64,000 nucleotides of DNA from Vespa crabro (lineage: Eukaryota > Arthropoda > Insecta > Hymenoptera > Vespidae): contig NC_060961.1 of assembly GCF_910589235.1 (NCBI RefSeq), forward strand, positions 7,133,440-7,197,439. Reading direction: 5' to 3'. Numbering within the stretch: position 1 is the first letter of the stretch; each line of letters opens with the position of its first letter. A model generated the notes under the pieces. It was not told where the DNA came from, searched no databases, and saw only the letters and a list, made by a program, of their open reading frames with translations. Below are positions 24,783-37,673 of this stretch, in pieces. A program made the position numbers and the translations under genes.

Positions 24783-26297
24783 TTTTAATCGAATTACAGT
24801 TTTCTTTGACCAATACCAATCTCAAACGTATGTTTTATTCGTTTTCCTTTATCTATTATCTAGTTTGATTATTCCTGATTTATCAATTCGTTACACTAGA
24901 AGAATTTTTATTATTAAATGTATACTTACTTTGATCTTTGTGCTAAATTCGTTTTGTTTTTGTACTTCTTTCTTTTCTCTTATAAATAATAAATTAATAA
25001 TAATCTAAAGAGTATTTCTTAAGTAAATAAAGTCTGTAAAAAAAAAAAGATCTGGCTACGTTTATGCAATAAATTGACAATTCTATAGCGAGACCGCCAA
25101 CAGAATGCTGCATAGTAATTTTTAAATGTTTATAGCCAAGAATTGCAGAGTTTTATTGTTTGAAATGAATGGAGATTTTGAAATGGACGTAGGACTACGT
25201 TACCGATCACGAATGTATTAATTTCGCGAAATAATCGATATGTATTTATGTATGTATTGTAGATATTTAATAAAAGAAAGAAAAAAAAACGTACGATATA
25301 TTTTTAATACGATGATGCAATTTCCGAATCATTTAAGGATTCAGATCGTTCAATTATACTTTTAGACGTTTTCAACGGTTATATAGACCGATTATGAGCA
25401 GAAAATTTAGCGTGTTTGGGCAATGGTTAAGAAAGAGAGCGAGAGTTATACAATATAGTCGGCAATAAACAATAGCAATCGTGGCATCTTCGTATTGGCC
25501 AAATGCCAATTTTCGTCTTAGCCATAGTAAAAGCCCAAAGAACGTTGGATAAAGTTAACGCTCGATTCCCACGACCTTTCTGGTCAGAAGATTTCGTGTG
25601 GCTCTTTTACCGACGTTTTCTTGCCAGAAACGTTCGCATAAAATGCGTCGTCTTTTTTTTGCGTAAATTCTTCGTTGATATGTTTTTTCCATTTTAAGAA
25701 GAAAAAAAAAGAAAAGAAAAAGAAGGAAAAAATAACATTTTAAATATTGCAAAAAAGGCATAAGGTGAATTATTAAAAAAAAATATATATATATAATTTG
25801 AATAATTTCTATCATTATTAATTTAACGGATCACTTCTTGTAAATCGTAAAAAAAAATATTCTTTTTCATTTTCACGATTTATTCCCCTTTCTCGTAACG
25901 TAAAAGGAGAATGATTGTTAATGTATCAAGTTCAAGAGGAATTTCTTGCGAGTGTATTAGGCATCCAGTAATAAATTTATGCAATTACAAATTGTATTGT
26001 AATTGCTGGTACGCGTCCAGGAACATTCAACTTTTAATAATCTCTTCTCTCGTCAAGAGTACGTCAATTTCTTTGACGACGTGCCGCAACTGTAATGTTG
26101 AACGTGAACTCACTGACGATGAAATGCGTGAAATAGATGAAGGAGATGAAGGAAAGGTACCTACTTGAGTTTCTAATGACTCCGACCGCCCGAAGCGTTT
26201 CTAGTTATCACCGCGAATGAAACTGTTTAGCTCCGTAACAACAACTGCTCTCGAGTTACTTTCGAGTTCTATTTTGCTTTAACAAAGAAAGAATGAA

Positions 26298-26299
26298 AC

Positions 26300-26349
<50 letters not shown>

Positions 26350-26429
26350 GGAGAGAGAAAGAGTACATCCAAAGTTATCCCTCTCCGTTTCATTTTTTTC
26401 TCTTGTATAATGTTAATGAAAGTTTCATA

Positions 26430-26481
<52 letters not shown>
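26298..26481. repeat. Paired (GA)n microsatellites
   Basis: Two GA arrays (about 26298-26365 and 26435-26481) with 70 bp of complex sequence between them. Confidence 0.92.
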
Positions 26482-26484
<3 letters not shown>

Positions 26485-26836
26485 TTAATTCCTTGGCAAA
26501 TTATAATATCGAGCTGTAGAAATTGGCTATTTTCCACGTTCCGAAAGGATCCCATCCTTTTGTGCCTTGTTTAACAAAAATCTATCTCTCTTTGTCACGT
26601 TCACGAGCAGTGTTCCGCATCAAGGAGATGCAATTTCTTGCTTTGGAATCCCCGAGAACGACTCTTTTTAGTGCTCGTTAAATTTTCTCGAGAAGTTCGC
26701 GCCATAGAGACTGGAATACATTAAAAAAAAGGGGTAGAAAAATGTGGTTGAATCGCTTTCGTTTTACGAAGGACCAATCGTATTGTATCGCGACACATTT
26801 CGAGAGGATTACTATTTAATTAGTTTGTTGGAGAGT

Positions 26837-26837
<1 letters not shown>

Positions 26838-26877
<40 letters not shown>
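26838..26877. repeat. (TA)n microsatellite
   Basis: About 19 uninterrupted TA units. Confidence 0.95.
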
Positions 26878-26878
<1 letters not shown>

Positions 26879-27073
26879 TTATAACTTTCAAGATGGAATT
26901 ATTTTCGAAGGTGATTTTCCATCCATTCTTCATGAAAAGATGAAACATTGCTTTATAGCTAAGGGAAAATTGTTTCTTACCTTTCGAGAATATAAATTCG
27001 TTTTTCTGTCCAATTAACGAAAGTATTTTCAATATAGACGAAACGATAAAGAAAGAAAAAAAGAAAGAAAAAG

Positions 27074-27076
<3 letters not shown>

Positions 27077-27127
<51 letters not shown>
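27077..27127. repeat. (GA)n microsatellite
   Basis: A pure GA run of about 48 bp. A short CT run follows at about 27402-27428. Confidence 0.95.
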
Positions 27128-27128
<1 letters not shown>

Positions 27129-28203
27129 TGTAGAAGAAGAGGTTGGTTTATTCAATTAAGGAAGCGACGATCCACGTATAAAGGAACGAGTTTGCCGAGT
27201 GACGAAGGAGTCGCGTAAACAGAGCTGTAAATTTTTCCTAGACGCTTCTCTTCTTCAGGCTTTTTAATTGAATCGAAATGGTTCTACGTGCCTCCCTTGC
27301 GAAGTAAGATCTAGCGAAATGAGAAAAGTCGTAACGAGAATGATCGAGGTTACTTTAAGGTTTTGGGAGTTATAGGTATTTTTATCGGTTGAAATCACCC
27401 CCCTCTCTCTCTCTCTCTCTCTCTCTCCCACCCTTCTTTTCTTTTTCTCTTTCTTTTTCATAGAAATCAAGTGAAATTTCCATCCAACCTTAACGGACAT
27501 ATCTTGGCTTGCCGAGATTAATTCTAGCCAATAATCGTTTAGCGGCTCATTAAACCGTTTACTATTGCTTACCACTGATGCCTACATCTGCCACCCTACT
27601 CCCGTCAACCCTTTCGTATATATACATTCGGATTTGCACGGTATTATTTTCCTCCAACCAACATTTTGGTTGTGCGATTTAATCTGTGGCTGAGACCAAA
27701 TCATCGATTTATTTCGTAAAAATTTTTTAACGATTGCTATTGTCATCAAAAGTAAATAAATAAATAAATGGAATATACAAAGCGGGAAAAATATGATATT
27801 TTGTTTTTTTTTTATTATTGTTTGCCAATCGTGAATAATAGAAAATAAATTTGTAGAAGGAATTTGCTTATGTATATTTCTTAATGGAGGTATACAGATA
27901 GTAAACTTTCAAATATACCATTCTTATTATTCTATTTTCATTAATACAAAAGTTAATTCTTTGGATTAATAAATCCTGTTTTATCTTTCGAAGTAATCGC
28001 AACGATATCTAATAAAGTATTCGAATATCTCGTTTCCACCATGATTCGACGTAAAATTCAATTTCATCCTCTTAGACGCAATTAGATGGTGCTAATCGAA
28101 TTAAATGTAGTTCAACCGTAGATGGGTAAAGACAGAAGAGGATCATGGATTAACAAAAGTATCATAAGCTTTATATTAATCCGATCTAGTTCTTAAGTGT
28201 TAC

Positions 28204-28240
28204 ATATGTGTATATATGTGTCTGTGTATATATACATACA

Positions 28241-28292
<52 letters not shown>
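28204..28292. repeat. (TA)n/(TG)n compound microsatellite
   Basis: TATG-type units pass into a pure TA run from about 28246 to 28292. Confidence 0.92.
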
Positions 28293-28293
<1 letters not shown>

Positions 28294-28852
28294 GACTTCC
28301 TTTTACTTTGTCTATCGCCTGACTAATCTTTTCATTCGTTCTGATACTCACCTAGCTTCTCGAAAGTCATCTTTTCGATGAGTGTAATCATTTGACCGAA
28401 TCAGAATCGAACTTTCGATCGTGATCAATTTCTACGATTCCATCTCACTTATCGTCTTATCTGTCGTCACATCCCTGTCGTCAAAGAATCCTCAATAAGA
28501 AAGGGACTGTGATAAAAGTGAGATAAACTATTCGGCTAACTTTTCATTTATACGTCAGCGCTAAAAGATATCTTCTCGTAGGGGAACGAGAAAGAAATCG
28601 TAAGAAATAAGGGTCGACGTTGGAATTGTGCTAGTGACCAACCAACTCTTCTATATCAACCTTCAAATCCATAAATCGATTTGAAAAGTCGCCAACTAGT
28701 TTGACAAAAGAGCGATCCTGTAGTTTTCTCGCAATAACAGACACTCGACGCCTCGGTTCTCTCGGCTTTTCCGAACTTTCGGCTAAACTTTTCCCGTAGA
28801 AATATTGTTTTAGACTGTTTTCGAAAAGTAGCCTTTCGCGCATATGGCCTTG

Positions 28853-28898
28853 TACCTACGTACGTACGTACGTACGTGCGTACACGTGTACGTACACT
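28853..28898. repeat. (ACGT)n tetranucleotide repeat
   Basis: Repeats of the self-complementary unit ACGT with minor interruptions. The unit is palindromic, so the tract can fold on itself. Confidence 0.85.
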
Positions 28899-29425
28899 TG
28901 CCAACTTTACACATATATACATGTTGGCTAGCTCATCCACGTAGACGTACGAACACATACACATTCTTCACAATGGAGTAATAGTAATACTTTGTAACTC
29001 GTTCGGAAGCGAAACGTTCGCGAGAAATAAAAGAACTCAACGCTCGCTAAAGGGATGAGAAAAAGGGAAAAAGTTTTCGAGACCGAACTCTTTTCCCTTT
29101 CTCATTCTATGCGTGAAATCTTTTAACGGCCATTAAACTCACTGCTCATCCTCTCCTTCCTCCGGAGAAAAGTTTTTTCCCTTCTTTCGACGTAGGTACT
29201 TGCTTCGATTATTCCATTAAAAAAAAAAAAAAAGAAAAAAAAAAAGAAAAAAAGAAACAGAAACGGAACACGATAAAAAGAGACAAAATAATATATCTAC
29301 TATCTACTACGAAACTTAATGAACGAAAATTTAAATGAATGAAATTAAATTAAAGATTAAAAAGCCTATTGATAAATAGATGATATGTATATGTGAAAAT
29401 AAATTAATGAAAGATATTATTACAG

Positions 29426-29523
29426 GAGAAAATCCAGCGGCGATGCAGCACGGTGGATGCGGCAGCTCAAGGGCAGCATTGGTCCTCATCATTCTTGCGA
29501 CATTGTCATCGCTTTCAAGGTGA
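29426..29523 (+). CDS. dpr: Dpr-family protein, last coding exon with C-terminal GPI-like tail
   Basis: The acceptor TTACAG at 29420-29425 is followed by two bases that complete the Gly codon begun at 17715. The frame then reads 31 codons and stops at TGA 29521-29523. The peptide runs ENPAAMQHGGCGSSRAA and then a hydrophobic segment LVLIILATLSSLSR to the end. A small-residue patch (GGCGSS) followed by a short hydrophobic tail with no cytoplasmic extension looks like a GPI-attachment signal, as many Dpr proteins have; a membrane-spanning tail is the alternative. The NPAAMQ motif right after the second Ig domain is a family mark. Phase and motif continuity with the exon 11.7 kb upstream make the pairing strong. 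Confidence 0.88.
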
Positions 29524-29790
29524 CCGTGAGGATTTTGCGCTGCTACGTAACTTCGCGATACGAATGGTGCTAATTAACTTTGTCACGTGAGCGATGACAT
29601 CGGAATCGTTCGAAACGAGATGAAGATGGAAAATTAACGAAAAGATACAATTTTTAGCACAAGAAGAAAGATGATAATAAAAAATTCAAGAACGGAAGGA
29701 TCTCGTTCGGATGCCGAGTGTCCACCGTGTTCCTTTCAGTAATTTCATGATAAAAGAAAAACGTTCGAATCAGAATTAAGTTAATAAACC
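29524..29790 (+). other. Likely 3' UTR of the Dpr-family gene
   Basis: AT-rich non-coding sequence directly after the stop codon. It contains AATAAA hexamers at 29676-29681 and 29783-29788. The true cleavage site is not known and may lie further on. Confidence 0.45.
29676..29681 (+). terminator. Candidate poly(A) signal AATAAA
   Basis: First canonical hexamer after the Dpr stop codon, 153 bases downstream. In AT-rich DNA the hexamer also arises by chance. A second copy lies at 29783-29788. Confidence 0.35.
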
Positions 29791-29822
29791 TTGTTCGAAT
29801 TCGCTGCGTGGTAAATCTAAAT

Positions 29823-29825
<3 letters not shown>

Positions 29826-29881
<56 letters not shown>
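29826..29881. repeat. (TA)n microsatellite
   Basis: About 28 uninterrupted TA units, shortly after the likely end of the Dpr gene. Confidence 0.95.
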
Positions 29882-29884
<3 letters not shown>

Positions 29885-30083
29885 ATATCCTGAAAACCCA
29901 AGAACTATCCTTAAACGAGCTCAGAGCAACGAAATTTCATTTCCTGCGTTCATGACCAAAAATCGTATGAACGCTTATATCGATCGCGATCTTATGCAAT
30001 GCACGCGTGTGAAAACTTGACGAAAACGGCACGTTCCGAAATCGTTGCGAGCACATTTTATCTTCGCCCAATACGAGGGATAA

Positions 30084-30179
<96 letters not shown>

Positions 30180-30199
30180 TAATAATAATAATAATAATA

Positions 30200-30268
<69 letters not shown>
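30084..30268. repeat. Long (TAA)n trinucleotide array
   Basis: About 185 bp of TAA units with only two AAAT-type interruptions, near 30174 and 30200. It is the longest trinucleotide array in the window. Translated on the minus strand it gives poly-Tyr, poly-Ile and poly-Leu, so the two long minus-strand frames spanning it are artefacts. Confidence 0.97.
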
Positions 30269-30269
<1 letters not shown>

Positions 30270-31545
30270 AGAATGGACGTCGAGTGACTGGACATCCGAC
30301 ACTGATATATTATATATACACATATTATAGATATATATATATATATAAACACATACAAATACACCCACGCATACACACATACACATCGCATTTTGTATGT
30401 ACACATACTCGTTCGTGTCACGAAAAAAATCGTGATTCGAAAATGAAAGAATGGAGAGAACGAATTGGAATCGAACGCGAACGGACGGATAGACGCCGTT
30501 GTCAATTTTTCTTAGTCTTCTTTAATTAATAAGGAAAAAATGTTCCTTTTTTCTTTTCATTAATTCTTCCTTATCGACTTTTTTACTCCAAACTCGTTGA
30601 TAAAAGTGTCTGCAATATCGTACGTAATGAAAGAAATAAAAACGAAATAATAATGTTTGGTCGTATTAAATTTATGATCGGCATTAGCAATTCAACATAT
30701 CAACACGATTTTCAACGTTACTACATAGATACGTATCGAAGAGTAAATTTTTCCATATCGAGATTAATGTAGGCCACGAGGTTTGATTCAGGATCGAGAA
30801 TTCATTAAGAGAAATTTCAATGAAATACTTAGATCGAATCTCGAATGAGAATTTTTTTTAACGGGTTCACAAGTTACAAACCAAACGACCAAGCTTAGCG
30901 AAATAATAATTCGCCGTAAATATACGAGCTTTCTTCGATCCATCGTAAAATTTTAGATTCCCTTGTACTAAACCTTGTATCCGAATCCTGTACTAACGTT
31001 TAAGCTATGTAAATATGCTTTCCTCGTACGCGGGTAGGTATTACAAATTTAGCACTTTGATTATCGGCCCGTTCACGAAGAACAATCATTTTTGCAAATG
31101 TAACGGAAGTTATGTTATAGATTTTCAATGATTTCGTAAAGCTCAATTGATCTAGCCCGTATATATCGTTATATTCCTCATTAGATGAATTGAACTTTTT
31201 GAGAGAAAAAGAAAAGAGAAAGAGAGAGAGGGAGAGAGAGAGAGAGAGAGAGAGAGAAGGAGAGAAAAAGAGACTAAAAAAATATTATTTTCGAAGATAA
31301 AATAATACGATAATAATCCGTCGAACGAGTGACTGGTTCTCGTCAATGTCATTGGGTATGAATTAATCGTAGTTAGTTACACGATTTATCGGCGAGTACG
31401 GGGAGGGGGGAAAGGCTTGTAAATTAATCGGCGCCTGTCGACCGAACGTCGTTTCTCGTTCGTGCCAAATACGAAGTATTTTAGGGGAAATGAAAGGTCA
31501 TCGATCCGGGCTCTGATTAACGCGACAAATTATTCGACATATATA

Positions 31546-31662
31546 TGTATGCACACACGTATGTATGTATGTATGTATGTATGTACGTATGTATGTATGT
31601 ATGTATGTATGTAAGTATGTATGCACGTATGTATGTATGTATGTAAGTATGTATATATCTCT
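31546..31662. repeat. (ATGT)n tetranucleotide array
   Basis: About 115 bp of ATGT units with occasional ACGT and AAGT variants. Confidence 0.92.
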
Positions 31663-31811
31663 GTGTGCATATCCTTGTGTGTATGTAATGGATGTCGGAC
31701 GATATTAATATAAAAAATTTAATGGTTACTCGGAGCTTTGAAGTCAAACTCGAAAGAACTCAGTATTTCTAGAATTTCAGAGCTGCCGGATCGATCGTGA
31801 AAGACCATGCA

Positions 31812-31918
31812 AGATAGGTAGGTAGGTAGATACATAACTAGATAGATAGATAGGTAGATATGTAGGTAGTTAGGTAGGTAGGTAGTAGATAGGTAGGTAG
31901 ATAGGTAGGTAGCAACAT
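31812..31918. repeat. (TAGG/TAGA)n tetranucleotide array
   Basis: About 105 bp of alternating TAGG and TAGA units, 150 bp to the right of the ATGT array. Confidence 0.92.
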
Positions 31919-32727
31919 ACCAGGAATAGATAGATGCAAAATACAGTACACGCTTGTTCGTCAAGATCAAAGGAATCAGTAAAATAAAGAAGACGAAAAT
32001 GAAAATTGATAAGAAAATTATAATAACTCGCAGAGGTTTTGTACGTTTCCTTCGCGATTGGATATTTTTCTTTTTCTTTAGCTTTTTTTTTCTCGTTCTT
32101 TTTTTTTTATATCAAAAAAACCTTCGATCATTACTCAAACAAATGAATTTCATACGAAGAAACATTACCGTATAGATAGAATATTGTTCGCATTATTTGA
32201 TAATGATGAAAATCGAACATCGATCATGTGCCTCGAGTTTATTCGATTATATTGTTAGCATTATTTCGTTGGCCAGGAAGAAAAACTGTTGGGAAATCGA
32301 ACGTAATCGTCGCTCGTATCGACCATGAGAATGAATCGTTAAGTAGACTCCACGACAATGACGTACGGACCGTTAAATCGGTCGGATGTCCCGTTTTCAT
32401 CTCTCTCTCTCTCTCTCTTTACTCCCTCTTTCCCCCTCTTTTTCTCTCTCGTTCTATTCTCGTACCAAGGACCCCACCACTGTTCCATTTCTCACCCACC
32501 TCAAACCCATATAATACGATAATTTAACGGGAGGCATTATTGAACGTTGCAGCTGCAAAATATTTCAACGGGCTCGGGAAAGCCGTCGCGCAACAACCAC
32601 ATCCGCCGGTAGCAGTGGCAGTGTTCGTGATAAATTTAATTATTACGCCGCTCCACGGTTATCCGCCGCGGTCGAATAACGAAAAATCGGACTTCTCTTT
32701 CTCTGAAACTATCTGTCTGTCTCCACC

Positions 32728-32781
<54 letters not shown>
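32728..32781. repeat. (CT)n microsatellite
   Basis: About 27 uninterrupted CT units. Confidence 0.95.
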
Positions 32782-32784
<3 letters not shown>

Positions 32785-34579
32785 TTCGTACGTTTCTTTT
32801 TCTCCTTTCCTCCATAAATGAAACCATCCTTCCGAAAGTTTATATTTGATGTCATAAATTTTCAATCTTATCTCGATTACATGAAGAAATTTCAACTTTT
32901 CATAACGACGTTCTCCCTTTGATAAATATTAGAGTAAAAGAAATGGCTTTCCCCGCGATTAAATGTTTTCTTTCTTCTTGAAACGAAAATTGCAAGTTTT
33001 TCTGTATTCTTAAATAAAATTTTTCTCGCGTATACACGAACTGAAATAATAATTCTACACAATTTTTCATTCGATAGCAGAGAGATGGGGGAAGGGAGGG
33101 AGGGCGATGAGGGGAAGGTAAATATAGTAGATATGTACGAATGGTTTTATGGTATTTAAAAAAAGACTCGTTAAAAGGAACAAAACGATGCATACTCTAA
33201 ATTCGTATTGTTATTTCATCGATTAAAACGAAATAACCGAACAAACGTAAAATAACGATCCACTTGGGAATATTAAATATCACGATTTTTTATATACACT
33301 TAACGGGCTTTTGATAGGGCGCTGAACATATCGAAAATGTCGACAACCAAAATTGTTTTTCTTTGAGAGATAAAAACGACTATGAAACGACTAGTGAAAA
33401 TTTTCAATTCACGCTATCGCTGTAGTCAAACGCGATCTACGAGATTGTATCGCCAAGAAGAGAATCGTAAGGTGTTGGGTAAGGGGAGAAAGAGATAACG
33501 GGTAGGTAGATAGGTAGATATCGCCATTGATACGATAGCTCGATAGTGTTGGAGAAAACGTAGAGAGACAAGTAGAAGATATGGCACGGCACGATACGCG
33601 GACAACGACGCTCATAACGAGTTAATGGGGTTTTATAGAAGCTACGATGGAGGTGATCGAGTTTAGAGAGCTGAAATCCCGTTCGAGTTCTCTCTCTCTT
33701 TCTCTCTCTTTGTCTCTGTGTTTCTATATTTCTCTTTATCTAGATAATACATATATAGATAGAGATAGATACAGTGACTCTCGATTCGATCTTCGATTCT
33801 TCCTGCTCTTGTGAGAATAGTCTTTGTTTACTCGTCGTTTCGTTTATCTTCCCTGTTATTTCCTTTCCTTACGACATTACAGAGCGTAAAGAGTATCAAC
33901 GGTACGACGTTAAACTTCATTCCAATTTACGTTTATCCCTTGAGGAACAGATGAAACGATATATATTTATCGATCGATTGAGTTTCGTTTATCAAAGATA
34001 GAGAAGAAACCATGTTAATGAAAGACGGACTGTGACAACTTTTCGATATTAAATTCATAGAATCGATTTTCTGAATGGCTCTTGACTTTTTCTTCTTCTG
34101 TTTTTATTTATTTTTCTTTTTTTTTTCACACGTGTACGCCACGTAAGAATAAATTCGTTACTTAAGTAAGTTTAAAAGTCGAATGATATGGAAGAATGAT
34201 TACGAGAACAATTATCTAACAATTAAACGAACCTGTTTACGACGTCGATGTGTCCGTGCGTTTGATGAAAAAAAAAAGAAAAAAGAAAGAAAAAAAAAGA
34301 AAAAAGTAAAAAAAAACGATACAAAAAAAAAAGAAAAGAAACACAAAAATAACAAAATCAAGAGAAAAAGGAAGAACGATATGAAAACTCTGGTGAAAGG
34401 TGTAAAATTTTTTTGGCAATATTAAAGTCGTTGATCGATAATCATACTTCGCGTCATGCCCATAGCAATGTATTCGTAAAAATAAACGATAAAATGGACG
34501 AGTTGAGATCTTCTAATAAAGCATTGTAATTTGTTGGCACTAATAATGATCATTAAGCGGTTAAGCTGGGCGAACGATT

Positions 34580-34622
<43 letters not shown>

Positions 34623-34630
34623 TGTGTGTG
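34580..34630. repeat. (GT)n microsatellite
   Basis: A GT run of about 50 bp followed by GAAA-type units to about 34675. It is the only sizeable GT array here. Confidence 0.93.
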
Positions 34631-35572
34631 AAAGAGAGAAAGAGAGAAAGAGAGAAAGAGAAAGAAAGAGAGGGAGAATATGTTTTCGTGTGTGTTTGGG
34701 TACAAATGCGTATGATCATACGAAAAAGAAAACAAGAGTAAAAAGTTCGATGGAATGATAACGTGAAAGGTCAAGAGAACGAAATAGAAAATCCATTTAA
34801 TGTCGATATTCGCTGTTCACTATTTGTAAGATTCGGGAGGAGAATACAATAAAATTCATAGTACTTAATTTTTCCATGATTTTCATTCTATCTATATAAT
34901 AATTTCTTCTTTCTTATCCAACAGTCCATAAACTCGTAATTTCTTCGATAACGGTAAGTTGATAATTTTCAAAGCATATTTATCGTCTAACATATCCTGC
35001 ATGCATATCTTTTCTTTTTTTTTTTTTTTTTTAATCTAACTAATAACATTAATTTTCCTTTTTTCTTTTCATAATAAAAAATACAAAAGAAAGATCCCCG
35101 TTTTAATTCGTAGTCGAGTATCATATCGACTAATCTCATTTCATCTAAGCTCTTTTATATAACTTTAAACGTAACGAAGAATATAAAGTAATTAATGAAA
35201 GAGAAAGAATTATGGAGGAAAAGATCAAAGAGTTTTGCAAGTTCATGGTGTATCTTATCAGACTTCGTTCAATCCTAATTCCAAAAGAGTTATCATGATC
35301 GTTAAAGCTTTTCTCTTTTTCTGTTCCTCTCTCTCTCTCTCTCTCTCTCTTTCTTTCTCTTTTCTTTCTCATTCCTTTCAAGAAAAGATTAAAGAGAATT
35401 TATGTTAATAATATACGTTTTGTCAAAATCCTCTTTATAATACCCGAGAAATGTCAACGTTTTGCTTCGTTATCACGCGATATTCGAAAAGCCGTTCTGC
35501 ACTGTTTCAGTTTTACTCGAGTGAGGTAAGTAAGAGAAGGACAACGGGAATGAGAATACGGTTGATGCTTTG

Positions 35573-35595
35573 TACTTCGAAGTCGATTCGAAGTA
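35573..35595. repeat. Perfect inverted repeat, 9-base arms
   Basis: TACTTCGAA and TTCGAAGTA are separated by five bases. It lies in a microsatellite-poor block and may form a hairpin or be a dimer-binding site. Confidence 0.6.
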
Positions 35596-37658
35596 TCTCT
35601 ACCGAGTGATAAACTCGCGAATGAGTCAGACCTGTTGTAATAGTCCTTGCAATAGACGGAAGATGAAACTTCGACGAATATTACAACCGTGAAGCGGAAA
35701 GTGTCGCTAGAAGGGAATCGAGAGGTTGTTTTGATCTCTTATCACCGACAGCTGCCGATTTTAAATATCCCATGCGCGTCTTTGTATGTTCCGGAGTTAG
35801 CGAAGATTCAGGAAACATTGATCTATACTACTGACTGACTTTCTCGTTATTTACTTCGTTACGTTAAGAATAAAGTTCATCATTTCGTCGACTTGTTCTA
35901 CTTACTAACTTCATTGTTGACCTACAATAGCTAAAGTTAAAACTTATTCCATCGTTTGATTAATTTATGATATTGTCCTTATTTATTTTTCTTTCTTCTT
36001 TTTTTTTTCTTTTTTTTTTATATCACTGACCCGTATTACTCTTAAATATACCAATTCTATTATACTATACTACTGATATTCTAATCCTCGATTTGTACTA
36101 CTACTCGAAGCACTGATATTAATCTATTATTAGATTATTCTTAAGGTTCATCGAAACATTGATTTCGTATTATTGATATTTATTCGATTCAAACAATACT
36201 TTCGATTAACAATAACTATCTTAAGTCTAGCTACTTTATCTAAAGTGATTTTGTTAGAAGAGACGTATAATTTAGTATAGTTTGCGTTTCAACGTTATCG
36301 TGCTTGAAACACTTGTACTTTCTTTAAGAGTGAGAGAGAGAGAGAGAGAGAGGGAAAGAGAGAGAGAGAAAACACAAGGCTTTCGACGCGTTGCGAGAGC
36401 ATAGCTCACCGTAAGAGCGGTAAATCAGAAGAACGCGTTTACCGGTCGTACGCGGTGAAAATGTTGGAGGTGAAGGGTTACACGTTGAAGTATGTTCCCG
36501 ACCCTAGCCGGACGAGGGTACGACGAGAGAAATCGTACACGCGAAGCACGCACGTGTTATTCGTTCCGCGGCCGGCCTGGCTGTTATTTCGTTTTCTCCT
36601 CGTAATTTCTCGGCCGTCCTTCCGGCAAGAGCAATGCTTCTTTCACGTTCGTTAGCCAAACCTACGTCACGAGGTTTCTGCATCAAAAGTTCAACCCGGT
36701 TACGTCCAATGTTAAAGTTTATATTTATTATTTCTCCTTTCTTCTTCTCCTTTCTTTTCTCCAAATTCTTTCAAGTTTCACGATAAATATTATTATTACG
36801 TATAACAAATCGTAAATATGTTATAAATTTATTGAGATAGCTAATTTTTGATCGTATCGAATCAATTTTGCAATGATTCAATTTCAAATGTTGTCAATTA
36901 TTTTAACACGGTGATTGACGAACATTGACAAGTACATTAAAATGCGATCTTTTTTTTTTTTATCTTCACTGTAATATCAGCTGGTATCATTGTATCAATA
37001 AAAGTCAATATAATACCTATTTATAACTTTTTTAATTTGTTTTCTTTTTTTTTATGAGTTTGGAAAGTTTTTTGATAAAGTTTCATTCGTGCAAAAATTT
37101 TTCAAATAACAAATTGGAAAATATAAGGACTATGAAGGAACTATGAACTGTCATATTAGTCGATACTAGTCAATATTAATAACTGTCAATTATAGTTTCT
37201 CAATAATAGACAAAATAAAACAAGTAAGGTTTCATAAAGTTGGAGGCTTATTAAACGTTGAAATTTTCTTATCCTTTTTTTTATCTTGTATTTGGAAATA
37301 AAAGAAAAAGGAGACATTTTATTCATTTTATATTATATTTACATATGTTTGTGATATACTCTGTGTATTTACTAAAGTTCATCGAAAGAAGAGTATATTC
37401 TCATCCGTATATTTTATATTTGTTTAAATGCAAAATAAGTATAGATTACAGTTGAACGCGACGAGTAAGTTCTTTGAGAAGAGAAAATGAAAAATATCTC
37501 ACGTTTCTCTATGACTCTACCTGTTTTATTTGTGGCATCCTTCTATCCCCCTTCGGATCGCGTGACGTAAAAGTTGCACTGTTTGCTAAAGCAAGGGAAA
37601 AGATAGAAGAGGGATGTATGCTTCGTCATAATTTTGCATTGCGGTAGCACGTAGTCCG

Positions 37659-37673
37659 CCACGTCGCACGTGG
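37659..37673. repeat. Perfect inverted repeat CCACGT-CGC-ACGTGG
   Basis: Six-base arms around three bases, containing a CACGTG E-box core at 37668-37672 side. A second inverted pair (TGCATA at 37684-37689 and TATGCA at 37702-37707) follows within 35 bp. The setting is a GC-richer patch, so a regulatory element is possible. Confidence 0.45.

Larger units (their letters stand above)
17716..29425 (+). other. Intron of the Dpr-family gene, 11.7 kb
   Basis: GT at 17716 and AG at 29424-29425 join two exons in compatible phase. The intron holds many simple repeats: (CT)n at 17766-17806 and 24357-24416, (GA)n at 19932-19975, 24736-24781, 26298-26365, 26435-26481 and 27077-27125, and (TA)n at 24543-24590, 26838-26877 and 28235-28292. 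It also holds GC-richer complex patches near 18480-18670, 20840-21120 and 23780-23950, and a microsatellite-poor kilobase at about 21240-22250. No nested gene is supported. Short open frames on both strands at 21.5-22.2 kb and on the minus strand at 28.6-28.9 kb have no recognisable motif. Confidence 0.8.

Noticed and set aside
28631..28964. Minus-strand frames of 70 and 102 codons in the Dpr intron
   Set aside because: Two frames overlap, one made partly of the ACGT array; no motif, splice signals or family resemblance.
29937..30505. Two long minus-strand frames (155 and 176 codons) with poly-Tyr, poly-Ile and poly-Leu
   Set aside because: They are translations of the (TAA)n array, which has no stop in some frames; no ordinary protein sequence accompanies it.
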